Assembly: GCA_018715295.1 (NCBI GenBank)
Contig: DVLY01000094.1
Location: forward strand, 1 to 19,360
Direction of reading: 5' to 3'
DNA length: 19,360 bases
Source of the DNA: Candidatus Merdimorpha stercoravium
Lineage (GTDB): Bacteria; Bacteroidota; Bacteroidia; Flavobacteriales; UBA1820
The notes under the pieces were generated by a model, which saw only the letters and a list, made by a program, of their open reading frames with translations, ran no database searches and had not been told where the DNA came from. Below, one piece after another: positions 1 through 7,151 of this stretch. Numbering within the stretch: position 1 is the first letter of the stretch; each line of letters opens with the position of its first letter. A program made the position numbers and the translations under genes.

Positions 1-39
1 CTCCACACTGCCGCAAGTCCACCTTCCGGGGAAAGCAAG

Positions 40-110
40 CCCCGTCCTCGTAGAAGCGACAAGCCCCGGGCGCTCGGCGCCCGGGACTTGTCGCTTCTAC
101 GAGGACGGGG
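40..110. repeat. Long near-perfect palindrome downstream of gcvP
   Basis: The outer arms, 40-63 and 87-110, are exact reverse complements over 24 nt. After one C/A mismatch (64/86) a second 9-bp GC-rich stem (65-73 with 77-85) closes on the 3-nt loop TCG. In total 33 of 34 positions pair. The element begins 3 nt after the gcvP stop codon on the minus strand. No T-run follows it in the direction of gcvP transcription, so it does not look like a classic intrinsic terminator. It could still stabilise the gcvP mRNA 3' end, slow polymerase, or be a copy of a dispersed palindromic repeat. Positions 1-39 hold nothing I recognise. Confidence 0.85.
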
Positions 111-113
111 AGA

Positions 114-2951
114 TCACTCCGGCCAAACACACACCAGGTTGCGGTCGCCGAAGCCATCATCCACACGCCCTACCGGGGTGAAGTACTTGTTGGCTTCGAT
201 CCAGGGCAAGGGATACGCGGCCTCACTACGGGTGTAGGGGCGGTCCCATGTGTCGGCCGTGACGGCATACAAAGGATGCGGAGCATTGACCAACAGGTTG
301 TTCTGCGGATCCTCGATCGAGCGGATTTCCTCCAGGATATGGATCAGCGCATCGGCAAAACGGTCCAGTTCGTCTTTCGATTCGCTTTCCGTCGGCTCGA
401 CCATCAACGTCTCATGCACCGGGAACGATACCGTCGGCGCGTGGAATCCGTAATCCATCAAACGCTTGGACACATCGCCGGCCGTTACGCCGTATTTCTC
501 CTTGATCGGGCGCAGATCGACGATCAACTCGTGAGCCGTGCGTCCGTTCGGGCCGCTGTACAGAATATCGAAGTGTTTCTCCAGGCGAGCCTTCAGGTAA
601 TTGGCATTGAGGATCGCGTACTGCGTAGCCCGGGTAAGGCCCTCCGCCCCCAGCGCCAGAATATAGCCGTAGGAAATGGCGTCGATCATCGCCGCCCCCC
701 AGGGAGCCGACGACACGGCCGAACATTCCTTCTCGCCGCCCGCACGCACTACCGGGTTGCCCGGCAGGTAGGGGGCCAAATGGTTTTTCACGCTGATCGA
801 CCCCACGCCCGGACCGCCGCCGCCGTGCGGCATGGCAAAGGTCTTGTGCAGGTTCAGGTGACATACATCCGCGCCGATGTACCCCGGCGAAGTCAGCCCC
901 ACCTGGGCGTTCATGTTTGCTCCGTCCATGTAGACCTGTCCGCCGCACGCGTGGACGATCTCCACGATCTGAGCGACGGTCCCCTCGAAGATCCCGTAGG
1001 TGGACGGATAGGTGATCATCACGCACGAAAGGCGGTCCTTGTATTCCTCGGCGCGCGCACGCAGGTCGTCCACGTCGATCGTACCGTCGTCGTTGGAGCG
1101 GATCGTTACGATCTGGTAACCGGCCATCGCAGCCGAAGCCGGGTTGGTGCCGTGGGCCGAAGCCGGGATCAGGCACACGTCGCGGTGTCCCTGTCCGTTG
1201 TCCTGTTGGTAGCGCTGGATCACCCGCAGTCCGGCATACTCGCCCGATGCACCCGAAAGCGGCTGAAGCGAAGTGGCCGACATGCCCGTTATCTCGGAAA
1301 GGAAAGCCTCCAGGCGCGAAAGCATCGTGCGATAGCCTTCCGTCTGCTCTTCCGGAGCGAAGGGATGCACGTCGCCCCAAAGGGGATGCGAAAGGGGGAT
1401 CATCTCAAAAGCCGCATTGAGCTTCATCGTACACGAACCCAGCGGAATCATCGAATGGGTGAGCGAAATATCCTTGCGCTCCAGCGACTTGATGTAGCGC
1501 ATCATTTCGGTCTCGCTGTGGTAGCTCCGGAACACCTTCTGGGTGAGGAAAGCCGATCGGCGCAACAGCTCGGACGGCACCCGGCATTCCTGGGAAAGCT
1601 GCAATACCGGGTCGCGGAACACCTCATGCGCAGCGGCAAACACGTAGGCGATGCGGTTCATCTCGGCCAGGCTCGTGTACTGCGAGAGGGTGATTCCCAC
1701 TTTGTCCTCGTCCACGTACAGGAAATTGATGCCCTCGCCCTCGGCAATCTCGCGGATACGCTCCGTGTCGTCGCCCGTGTGCAGCAGGAGCGTATCGAAG
1801 AACGAGGCGTTGAGCTGCCGATATCCGAGCCGTTCCAGGATTTCCGCCAGCGTTACGGCCATCGCATGCGTATGGCGCGCCATCTTCCCGATGCCCTCCG
1901 GTCCGTAGTACACCGCGTACATCCCCGCCATGACCGCCATCAGGACCGAGGCGGTGCAGATGTTGGAAGTCGCTTTTTCCCGCTTGATGTGCTGTTCGCG
2001 CATCTGCAAGGCCATGCGCAAAGCCGGCCGTCCGGCCTTGTCCACCGACAGGCCGATGATGCGCCCGGGCAATTCGCGCTTGTACTCCTCCCGGGTAGCG
2101 AAATACGCCGCCGCCGGCCCGCCGAAGCCCATCGGGATACCGAAACGCTGGGTCGATCCCACAGCTACGTCGGCGCCCCATTCTCCCGGAGGGATAAGCA
2201 GCGCCAGGGAAAGGATATCGGCCGCCACGACGACCTTCACCCCGGCCTGATGCGCCTGCTCGACCACCTGGCGGTAGTCCTCCACCGCACCGGTAGCGGT
2301 CGGGTATTGCAGCATCATGCCGAAATAGTCCGGCTGCGGGGAGAAAGCGAATTCGTCGCCTTCGACCAGTTCGATGCCCAGCGGTTCGGCGCGCGTCTTG
2401 AGCACATCGAGGGTCTGGGGCAGGACGTTTTCCGAAACGAAAAACTTCGACACGCCGGCCTTTTTCTGCTCGCGGCTGCGGGCATGGAACAGCATCAGCA
2501 TGGCTTCGGCCGCGGAAGTGCCTTCGTCGAGCAGCGAAGCGTTGGCGATGGGCAGTCCGGTGAGCGAGGCGACCATCGTCTGGAAGTTCATCAGCGCTTC
2601 GAGGCGCCCCTGCGATATTTCCGCCTGGTAAGGCGTGTAGGAAGTGTACCACGCGGGGTTCTCGAAAATATTGCGTTGGATCACCGGCTCCATCGGTACG
2701 GAACAGTACCCCAGTCCGATGTAGTTTTTGAAGGGCTTGTTGAGCGATGCCAACTGGTGGAAATGCGCCAGGTACTGCGCCTGGGTCATCGCCTGGGGCA
2801 GACGCAAAGGCTCCTTCAAACGGATTTCGGCCGGGATGGTCTGGTCGATGAGTTCTTCGAGGCTCGCAGCGCCGACGGCCTGGAGCATCTGCCGGGTCTG
2901 TTCTTCATCGGGTCCGGTCTGACGCCGGGAAAAGTCGAAAGGATTCGTCAT
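114..2951 (-). CDS. gcvP: Glycine dehydrogenase (decarboxylating), P-protein of the glycine cleavage system
   Basis: This is the PLP-dependent P-protein, which decarboxylates glycine and passes the aminomethyl group to the lipoyl arm of GcvH in the cytoplasm. At 945 residues it is the usual length of the fused single-chain form, in which both homologous halves are one polypeptide. The N-terminus has the family pattern F-x-R-x-x-GP (FSRRQTGP; usually RHIGP). The C-terminal half contains GSCTMKLN, GTNPASAAMAG and the PLP-lysine motif NLHKTFAMPHGGGGPG, with Lys at about residue 703. The ATG at 2951 is the only sensible start, and a Bacteroidota -7 box lies 65 nt upstream. The gene stands alone: gcvT, gcvH and lpd are not in the window, so the system is encoded at scattered loci or outside. 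The complete reading frame shows no lesions. Identification is essentially certain. Confidence 0.98.
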   Translation of the reverse strand: MTNPFDFSRRQTGPDEEQTRQMLQAVGAASLEELIDQTIPAEIRLKEPLRLPQAMTQAQYLAHFHQLASLNKPFKNYIGLGYCSVPMEPVIQRNIFENPAWYTSYTPYQAEISQGRLEALMNFQTMVASLTGLPIANASLLDEGTSAAEAMLMLFHARSREQKKAGVSKFFVSENVLPQTLDVLKTRAEPLGIELVEGDEFAFSPQPDYFGMMLQYPTATGAVEDYRQVVEQAHQAGVKVVVAADILSLALLIPPGEWGADVAVGSTQRFGIPMGFGGPAAAYFATREEYKRELPGRIIGLSVDKAGRPALRMALQMREQHIKREKATSNICTASVLMAVMAGMYAVYYGPEGIGKMARHTHAMAVTLAEILERLGYRQLNASFFDTLLLHTGDDTERIREIAEGEGINFLYVDEDKVGITLSQYTSLAEMNRIAYVFAAAHEVFRDPVLQLSQECRVPSELLRRSAFLTQKVFRSYHSETEMMRYIKSLERKDISLTHSMIPLGSCTMKLNAAFEMIPLSHPLWGDVHPFAPEEQTEGYRTMLSRLEAFLSEITGMSATSLQPLSGASGEYAGLRVIQRYQQDNGQGHRDVCLIPASAHGTNPASAAMAGYQIVTIRSNDDGTIDVDDLRARAEEYKDRLSCVMITYPSTYGIFEGTVAQIVEIVHACGGQVYMDGANMNAQVGLTSPGYIGADVCHLNLHKTFAMPHGGGGPGVGSISVKNHLAPYLPGNPVVRAGGEKECSAVSSAPWGAAMIDAISYGYILALGAEGLTRATQYAILNANYLKARLEKHFDILYSGPNGRTAHELIVDLRPIKEKYGVTAGDVSKRLMDYGFHAPTVSFPVHETLMVEPTESESKDELDRFADALIHILEEIRSIEDPQNNLLVNAPHPLYAVTADTWDRPYTRSEAAYPLPWIEANKYFTPVGRVDDGFGDRNLVCVWPE

Positions 2952-3015
2952 GACTCACAAAATACGTATAGGATTAGAAAAAGTCGTTTCTTTTCACGCG
3001 AAAACTCGCCGAGCA

Positions 3016-3044
3016 CAAATGTAGTGATAAGCCCCGGAAATCAA
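3016..3044 (-). promoter_or_regulatory. Candidate Bacteroidota promoter for gcvP
   Basis: On the minus strand 3023-3016 reads TACATTTG, a perfect match to the Bacteroidota primary-sigma -7 consensus TAnnTTTG. A TTG (complement of 3042-3044) lies 18 nt upstream as a possible -33 element, close to the usual spacing of about 19. Transcription would start near 3010, giving a leader of roughly 60 nt. I saw no glycine-riboswitch structure in that short leader. Confidence 0.5.
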
Positions 3045-3080
3045 GCCAAAAATCTGCGCAAAAATCCCCCCGAAAATCTC

Positions 3081-3088
3081 TACATTTG
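3081..3088 (+). promoter_or_regulatory. Candidate -7 box for the rlmD operon
   Basis: TACATTTG matches the Bacteroidota -7 consensus and lies 30 nt before the chosen rlmD ATG. No clear TTTG -33 element is visible at the expected distance. The box overlaps a TTG codon at 3086 that would otherwise extend the rlmD frame upstream, which argues that the TTG is not the start. Confidence 0.5.
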
Positions 3089-3118
3089 CATCCTCTACGA
3101 AACCGTATCCGCACGAAA

Positions 3119-4564
3119 ATGTCCAGACGCCATCCCAAAGACCTCATCCTGTACGGCCTGGCCGTTACCGACGCCGCCGCCCGGGGAAAAGCCGTCGCGC
3201 ACGCCGAGGACGGCCGTGCCGTGCTGATCGAAGGAGCCGTTCCCGGCGACACGGTGGACGTACGGGTCACCAAAAAATCGTCCCGCTACTACGAAGGACG
3301 CGTGGAACGCCTGCTGACCCTTTCCGAAAAACGCACCGAACCTCCCTGCCCCCACTTCGGGGTGTGCGGAGGCTGCCGCTGGCAAAACATGCAGTACCGC
3401 TGGCAACTGCACTACAAACAACAGGAAGTCGAAAACAACCTGCGCCGCATCGGAGGCGTGGAACTCCCTCCGACAAGCCCCATCCTGGGCTGCGAACACG
3501 AGTACTATTACCGCAACAAACTGGAGTTCTCCTTCGCTTGCCGCCGGTGGTACACGCGGGAAGAACTGGATGCCGCCGGGGAGATCTCCTCGCCCGAACC
3601 CGCCCTCGGATTCCACATCCAAGGACGCTGGGACAAGGTGCTCGATGTCCGCAAATGCCTGCTGCAGCCCGACCCTTCGAACGCCATCCGCCACGAGATA
3701 AAACGTTACGCCCTCGAAAAAGGCCTGGACTTCTTCGACCCGCGCACCAACCAAGGCCTGCTGCGCACCCTGATGCTGCGCATCTCCCAGACTACCGGGG
3801 AAGTCATGCTCCTGGTGCAATTCGGCCGCGAGGACCGTCCTGCCCGCGAAGGGTTGCTGGACCACCTGCACGAACGTTTCCCCCAGATCACCTCGCTGCT
3901 TTACGCGGTCAATGAAAAGGTCAACGACTCGGTGTACGACCTGGACATCCGCACCTACCGGGGCAGCGACCACATCACCGAACGGATGGAAGACCTCGTG
4001 TTCCGCATCGGTCCCAAGTCGTTCTTCCAGACCAACACTCCCCAGGCCCTGCGGTTGTACCGCGTGGTACGGGATTTCGCAGGGCTTACCGGTTCGGAAT
4101 CCGTCTACGACCTCTACACCGGCACCGGGACCATCTCCCAGTTCGTCAGCCGCCGGGCGGGGAAGGTCGTGGGGGTGGAATCCGTCCCCGAAGCCATCGA
4201 CGCCGCCCGCGAAAATGCCGCCCGCAACGGGATCGACAACTGCCAGTACCTGGTAGGAGACATGAAAGACGTGTTCGACGACGCTTTCGTAGCCCGCTAC
4301 GGCCGTCCGGACGTGGTGATCACCGACCCCCCGCGCGACGGTATGCACAAGGACGTGGTGGCGCAACTGCTGCGCCTGGCTCCGCCCCGCATCGTGTACA
4401 TAAGCTGCAACCCGGCCACCCAAGCGCGCGACCTGGCGCTGATGGACGCCTTGTACCGCGTGGAAAAAATTCAACCGGTGGACATGTTCCCCCAAACGTT
4501 CCATGTGGAAAATGTCGTACTTTTGTCCCGAAGGGAAACGCCCCGGACCGGGACGCCCGAATAA
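3119..4564 (+). CDS. rlmD: 23S rRNA (uracil-5-)-methyltransferase, RlmD/RumA type
   Basis: This SAM-dependent enzyme makes 5-methyluridine in RNA; by family the target is 23S rRNA. The 481-residue protein starts with a TRAM-like RNA-binding domain (about residues 8-65). Next come cysteines suited to a [4Fe-4S] cluster: C77, C83 and C86 in CPHFGVCGGC, plus C180. The C-terminal Rossmann methyltransferase domain has YDLYTGTGTIS for SAM binding, the DPPRDGM motif, and the catalytic nucleophile C430 in YISCNPAT. I chose the ATG at 3119 because the only upstream alternative, TTG 3086, lies within the putative promoter box. It heads a likely operon; the next gene starts 13 nt after its stop. Whether it acts like RlmD, RlmC or the dual RlmCD cannot be told from sequence. 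The tight link to envelope genes is a Bacteroidota synteny, not an obvious functional link. Confidence 0.93.
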   Translation: MSRRHPKDLILYGLAVTDAAARGKAVAHAEDGRAVLIEGAVPGDTVDVRVTKKSSRYYEGRVERLLTLSEKRTEPPCPHFGVCGGCRWQNMQYRWQLHYKQQEVENNLRRIGGVELPPTSPILGCEHEYYYRNKLEFSFACRRWYTREELDAAGEISSPEPALGFHIQGRWDKVLDVRKCLLQPDPSNAIRHEIKRYALEKGLDFFDPRTNQGLLRTLMLRISQTTGEVMLLVQFGREDRPAREGLLDHLHERFPQITSLLYAVNEKVNDSVYDLDIRTYRGSDHITERMEDLVFRIGPKSFFQTNTPQALRLYRVVRDFAGLTGSESVYDLYTGTGTISQFVSRRAGKVVGVESVPEAIDAARENAARNGIDNCQYLVGDMKDVFDDAFVARYGRPDVVITDPPRDGMHKDVVAQLLRLAPPRIVYISCNPATQARDLALMDALYRVEKIQPVDMFPQTFHVENVVLLSRRETPRTGTPE

Positions 4565-4577
4565 CCGAACTCTTCCG

Positions 4578-5108
4578 ATGACGCACCGCCGCACCTTTCC
4601 GCGCCCTTGGCTGCTGGCCGCCTCCCTCCTCCTTCTGATGACAGGAGGCTGCGAGAAGGACGACATTTGCCCGGAAGGGACGCTCTCGACCCCTCGTGCG
4701 AAGGTGCTGTTCTATGCGTTCGACGATGCCGGACAAGCCGAGGAATACCCGCAAACGGGACTTCACTTCTACGGGTTGCAAGGCACCGAACGCCTGAGCG
4801 AAATCGGCCTGTCGGAAGGCGCCAAGGAGATATCCCTGCCGGTGGATTTCGAGGCGGAAGAGTCCCGTTACCTCATCGAGCGGGAAGGCACCGGACAGAC
4901 CGACACCCTCACCCTGCGCTACACGCCCAAGTTGGATTTCCTGTCGAAGGCATGCGGATTCCGCTTTGTCTTTTCGGGGGTTACCGTCGAATGCACCACC
5001 GAGGGGCCGATATTGGAATACGTCAAAGACATCGAAGTTCCGCCGGCCGAAGGAGAATTGTTCAATTCGGCTCAAACGGCCGCCACCCTGTATTTCCGCA
5101 CCGAATAA
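4578..5108 (+). CDS. DUF6452-like lipoprotein
   Basis: A 176-residue exported protein of unknown function. The N-terminus has arginines, then a hydrophobic run (LLAASLLLLMTGG) ending at C25, followed directly by EKDD. This suits a lipoprotein signal, although the lipobox (TGGC) is imperfect. The segment CEKDDICPEGTLSTPRAKVLFY matches my recollection of the Bacteroidota DUF6452 family, where a Cys-Asp-Asp-Ile-Cys segment precedes a TPR-like turn and a beta strand. The rest looks beta-rich (FRFVFSGVTVECTTEGPILEYV) and may be an Ig-like or lipocalin-like sandwich. The frame stays open upstream to 4503, inside rlmD, but the ATG at 4578 gives a proper signal peptide. It lies between rlmD (13 nt) and the DUF6048-like gene (16 nt), so co-transcription is likely. 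Family assignment is from memory of sequence pattern and synteny. Confidence 0.8.
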   Translation: MTHRRTFPRPWLLAASLLLLMTGGCEKDDICPEGTLSTPRAKVLFYAFDDAGQAEEYPQTGLHFYGLQGTERLSEIGLSEGAKEISLPVDFEAEESRYLIEREGTGQTDTLTLRYTPKLDFLSKACGFRFVFSGVTVECTTEGPILEYVKDIEVPPAEGELFNSAQTAATLYFRTE

Positions 5109-5124
5109 ACCCTCTGCGCTACCC

Positions 5125-6129
5125 ATGCACCCTACCCCGACCCTGATCCGCTCGCTGCTGCTGCTCGTGCTTGCCACGACAGGGGGCTTGGTTCTTGCGC
5201 AACAGGGCAAAGAGGATTCCACCCCTTCCGCTTCGCCGGCTTCTTCCGAGGAAGCCGTAAAAGTTCCCGAGGGGGACACCCTGACGGTTTTACCGGAGAT
5301 CGACTCCCAACTGTTCAGCGCCGGAGAATTGATCGATACCACAGGGATCGCTTCCGATTCCCTCCCGGTGGTGGACACCACCCGTCGCGACACCCTCATC
5401 GAAGTCCAACACGCCCTGCGGGTGGGTATCGACCTGGCCGCCCCCCTGCTGCCGATCATCAGCGGGAAGAACGAGGATCGCGGCTGGATGATGATGGCCG
5501 ACTACCGGCTGACCCCCAAGCTGTACGCTGCCGCCAACTTCGGAATGGCGGAGCGCCACCTGAACTTCACCTCGATGCGCACTTCGGTGGACGGCTGGTT
5601 TGCACAGGCAGGGGTGCATTACGCCCTTACGCAAGGGGCTTTCCTGCAAAAAAACGGAAAAGAAGCGCTCGACATCCTCTACTTCGGCGCCAAACTGGGA
5701 TACAGCAAGTACAATCGGCATATTTACGGCATGACGATTTCGGACGGATACTGGGATACGGACTATGCAGTCGATATAACGGACCGTCCCTCGGCCATGT
5801 GGCTCAACCTGTCGATCGGCGCGGAAGTCTCTCTATGGAACAACCTGTTCCTGACCATGGAGGGGAGCTACAACCTGATCGTGGCGCAAAGCGACAAAAA
5901 CGGCATCGGTCCGCTGGCGGTTCCGGGGATCGGGCAGGTGTACAACAAGTCGGTTGCTTTCTCGATGTCGTACGGCATTGCATACCGATTCCCCCTGTAC
6001 AAAAAGGTACACCGCATCCGTATCCGTCAAAAACGGGAGTCGGAAAATGTACGCCGAGCCCGGGAAAACGCAGAAAAAACGAAAAACTTCACCCCTGCTT
6101 TTACCCCTACGGAATTGTTGGAAGAATAA
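5125..6129 (+). CDS. DUF6048-like outer-membrane beta-barrel protein
   Basis: A 334-residue protein with a clear Sec signal peptide (hydrophobic run to LVLA, probable cleavage before QQGKED). A low-complexity Ser/Pro/Glu-rich stretch follows (about 28-90). From about residue 95 the sequence alternates in the manner of beta-barrel strands: RVGIDLAAPLLP, MMADYRLTPKLYAAANFG, ILYFGAKLGYSKYN, WLNLSIGAEVSLWNNLFLTMEGSYNL, VAFSMSYGIAYRFPLYK. The last 45 residues are highly charged (KKVHRIRIRQKRESENVRRAREN) and fall after the final predicted strand, so they may be a soluble tail. Position after rlmD and the DUF6452-like gene matches the Bacteroidota order I know for DUF6048 proteins. The lipoprotein upstream may be its partner; that is inference. 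Function is unknown. Confidence 0.82.
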   Translation: MHPTPTLIRSLLLLVLATTGGLVLAQQGKEDSTPSASPASSEEAVKVPEGDTLTVLPEIDSQLFSAGELIDTTGIASDSLPVVDTTRRDTLIEVQHALRVGIDLAAPLLPIISGKNEDRGWMMMADYRLTPKLYAAANFGMAERHLNFTSMRTSVDGWFAQAGVHYALTQGAFLQKNGKEALDILYFGAKLGYSKYNRHIYGMTISDGYWDTDYAVDITDRPSAMWLNLSIGAEVSLWNNLFLTMEGSYNLIVAQSDKNGIGPLAVPGIGQVYNKSVAFSMSYGIAYRFPLYKKVHRIRIRQKRESENVRRARENAEKTKNFTPAFTPTELLEE

Positions 6130-6275
6130 ACAAGTTTGCGGCCTCTCCCCCCCCTCGTAAAGTTTTCTTCGCTTGCCTCTCCTGCGGATATTTTCCAGCC
6201 TCCTTTTCACGAAGGGAAGCCGTACTTTTTTTACCACTTTCACCCCCCGCAAAGGAATAAACAGAAAGTCAAAGG

Positions 6276-6893
6276 TTATTGAAAAAGGGAACCCACCCCG
6301 TTGCCGCAGTTGTACATCCCCACCAGTTCCACCGCGCTTTTCACGCCCAGTTTGTGGAACAGACGGTTTTTGTACGTGCTGACCGTCTTGTCGCTGATGC
6401 CCAGTTCCTCGGCCGTCTCTCCCAAGGTTTTTCCCTCCAGGATACCTGCCAGGACATCCATCTCGCGCACCGAAAGTTTGCGTGCGCGCCCCACCATCCG
6501 GGACTGCATCGGTTCGAGCGTCCCTTCGTACACCCCGCGGACAGCCGCCACCAGTTCCGAGTAACCGCAGGAAGGCGGCAAAACGGCCCCTGCCCCATAG
6601 CGGGCAGCCATGTAGTCGAAAAGGGGACTTATCCCACCCAAGCGGTAAAACACGACCTTGGTATGGAGATTGCCCTGACGGATACGCTTGAGGGCTGACA
6701 CGCCCGTACAGTCTTCCAAACGGTCGGCCATTAGAAAAACATCTATCGTCCCATCGGCAAGAGCCGCCTGTGCCCCGGCAAAATCACAGGAAACCCCGAC
6801 CACCATCAGGTCGCCGAATTTTTCCATCAGGTCCCTTAAAGCCACACAAACCAAGCGTTGGGGATGAATAATAAACACTCTTGTCGTTCTCAT
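6276..6893 (-). CDS. LuxR/NarL-type transcriptional regulator with degenerate receiver domain
   Basis: A 205-residue DNA-binding protein (start at ATG 6893; a TTG three codons upstream is less likely). The C-terminal part is a standard LuxR helix-turn-helix: LSVREMDVLAGILEGKTLGETAEELGISDKTVSTYKNRLFHKLG. The N-terminal part (about 5-120) has receiver-like fold periodicity but lacks the chemistry. The acidic pair after strand 1 is replaced (FIIHPQ), the phosphoacceptor Asp aligns with Ala (DVFLMAD, an Asp follows one residue later), and the conserved Lys of the LKP motif is Pro (AVLPPS). It should therefore be a phosphorylation-independent pseudo-receiver, or use a non-standard Asp. No histidine kinase is nearby, so it is an orphan. 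The gene is convergent with the DUF6048-like gene and divergent from guaB. The regulated genes cannot be told from the window. Confidence 0.88.
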   Translation of the reverse strand: MRTTRVFIIHPQRLVCVALRDLMEKFGDLMVVGVSCDFAGAQAALADGTIDVFLMADRLEDCTGVSALKRIRQGNLHTKVVFYRLGGISPLFDYMAARYGAGAVLPPSCGYSELVAAVRGVYEGTLEPMQSRMVGRARKLSVREMDVLAGILEGKTLGETAEELGISDKTVSTYKNRLFHKLGVKSAVELVGMYNCGNGVGSLFQ

Positions 6894-6918
6894 GTCCTTC
6901 AAACATTATTGTTCGAGG

Positions 6919-6926
6919 CAAAAATA
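6919..6926 (-). promoter_or_regulatory. Candidate -7 box for the LuxR-type regulator
   Basis: On the minus strand this reads TATTTTTG, matching TAnnTTTG, 26 nt upstream of the ATG at 6893. No convincing TTTG -33 element is present; instead AT-rich dyads occupy that region (6932-6956). Confidence 0.4.
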
Positions 6927-6931
6927 TTTAT

Positions 6932-6956
6932 TCTATTCATAATAGAAAATTTTCTA
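6932..6956. promoter_or_regulatory. Overlapping AT-rich dyads, possible operator
   Basis: Two inverted repeats overlap. TCTATT-CAT-AATAGA (6932-6946) is a 6-bp dyad, and TAGAAAATTTTCTA (6943-6956) is a perfect 14-nt palindrome. They lie directly upstream of the candidate -7 box of the regulator, where a -33 element or an operator would be. LuxR-type regulators bind dyads as dimers, so autoregulation is possible. AT-rich DNA makes short palindromes by chance, so this is weak. Confidence 0.3.
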
Positions 6957-7087
6957 AATATAAAATTCTCCCAACAAAGAGTTAAATATGTAGTTTTGTC
7001 CTTTCGTTAGGAAAAAATCCCCCGCAGTTCTTAAAAAAAAACCGAAAAAAACCCGCAACAAGCCCGCGCGATTTTTCCCCGCAGCCC

Positions 7088-7118
7088 TTTGCCCTCCGGC
7101 CAAAAATGCGTACATTTG
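7088..7118 (+). promoter_or_regulatory. Bacteroidota promoter for guaB
   Basis: TTTG (7088-7091), 19 nt, then TACATTTG (7111-7118). This is a full match in both boxes and spacing to the Bacteroidota consensus TTTG-N19-TAnnTTTG. It sits 33 nt before the guaB ATG, giving a leader of about 25 nt. It is the clearest promoter in the window. Confidence 0.7.
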
Positions 7119-7151
7119 CCTGCAATTACAACGCTTAATCCGTAATTGCAT

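Noticed and set aside
22..41. Relationship of the sequence before the first palindrome to the mutL palindrome (shared CTTCCGG and CAAGC words)
   Set aside because: The shared words are short and in different order, so they cannot support homology by eye.
40..110. gcvP intrinsic terminator
   Set aside because: The stem fits but no T-run follows on the gcvP side, so it is listed as a palindrome.
2952..3118. Glycine riboswitch in the gcvP leader
   Set aside because: The leader after the candidate promoter is only about 60 nt, too short for the aptamer, and no matching fold was seen.
3086..3118. Upstream TTG start for rlmD
   Set aside because: It overlaps the candidate -7 box, so the codons would lie at or before the transcript start.
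276..3227. 983-codon open frame antisense to gcvP, extending past its start
   Set aside because: It mirrors gcvP codon bias on the other strand, has low-complexity Arg/His/Gly-rich content and no recognisable domain, and gcvP is certain.
6130..6275. Small gene or shared terminator between the convergent DUF6048-like gene and the regulator
   Set aside because: Only pyrimidine-rich stretches and short repeats are present; no stem with a T-tract and no credible frame.
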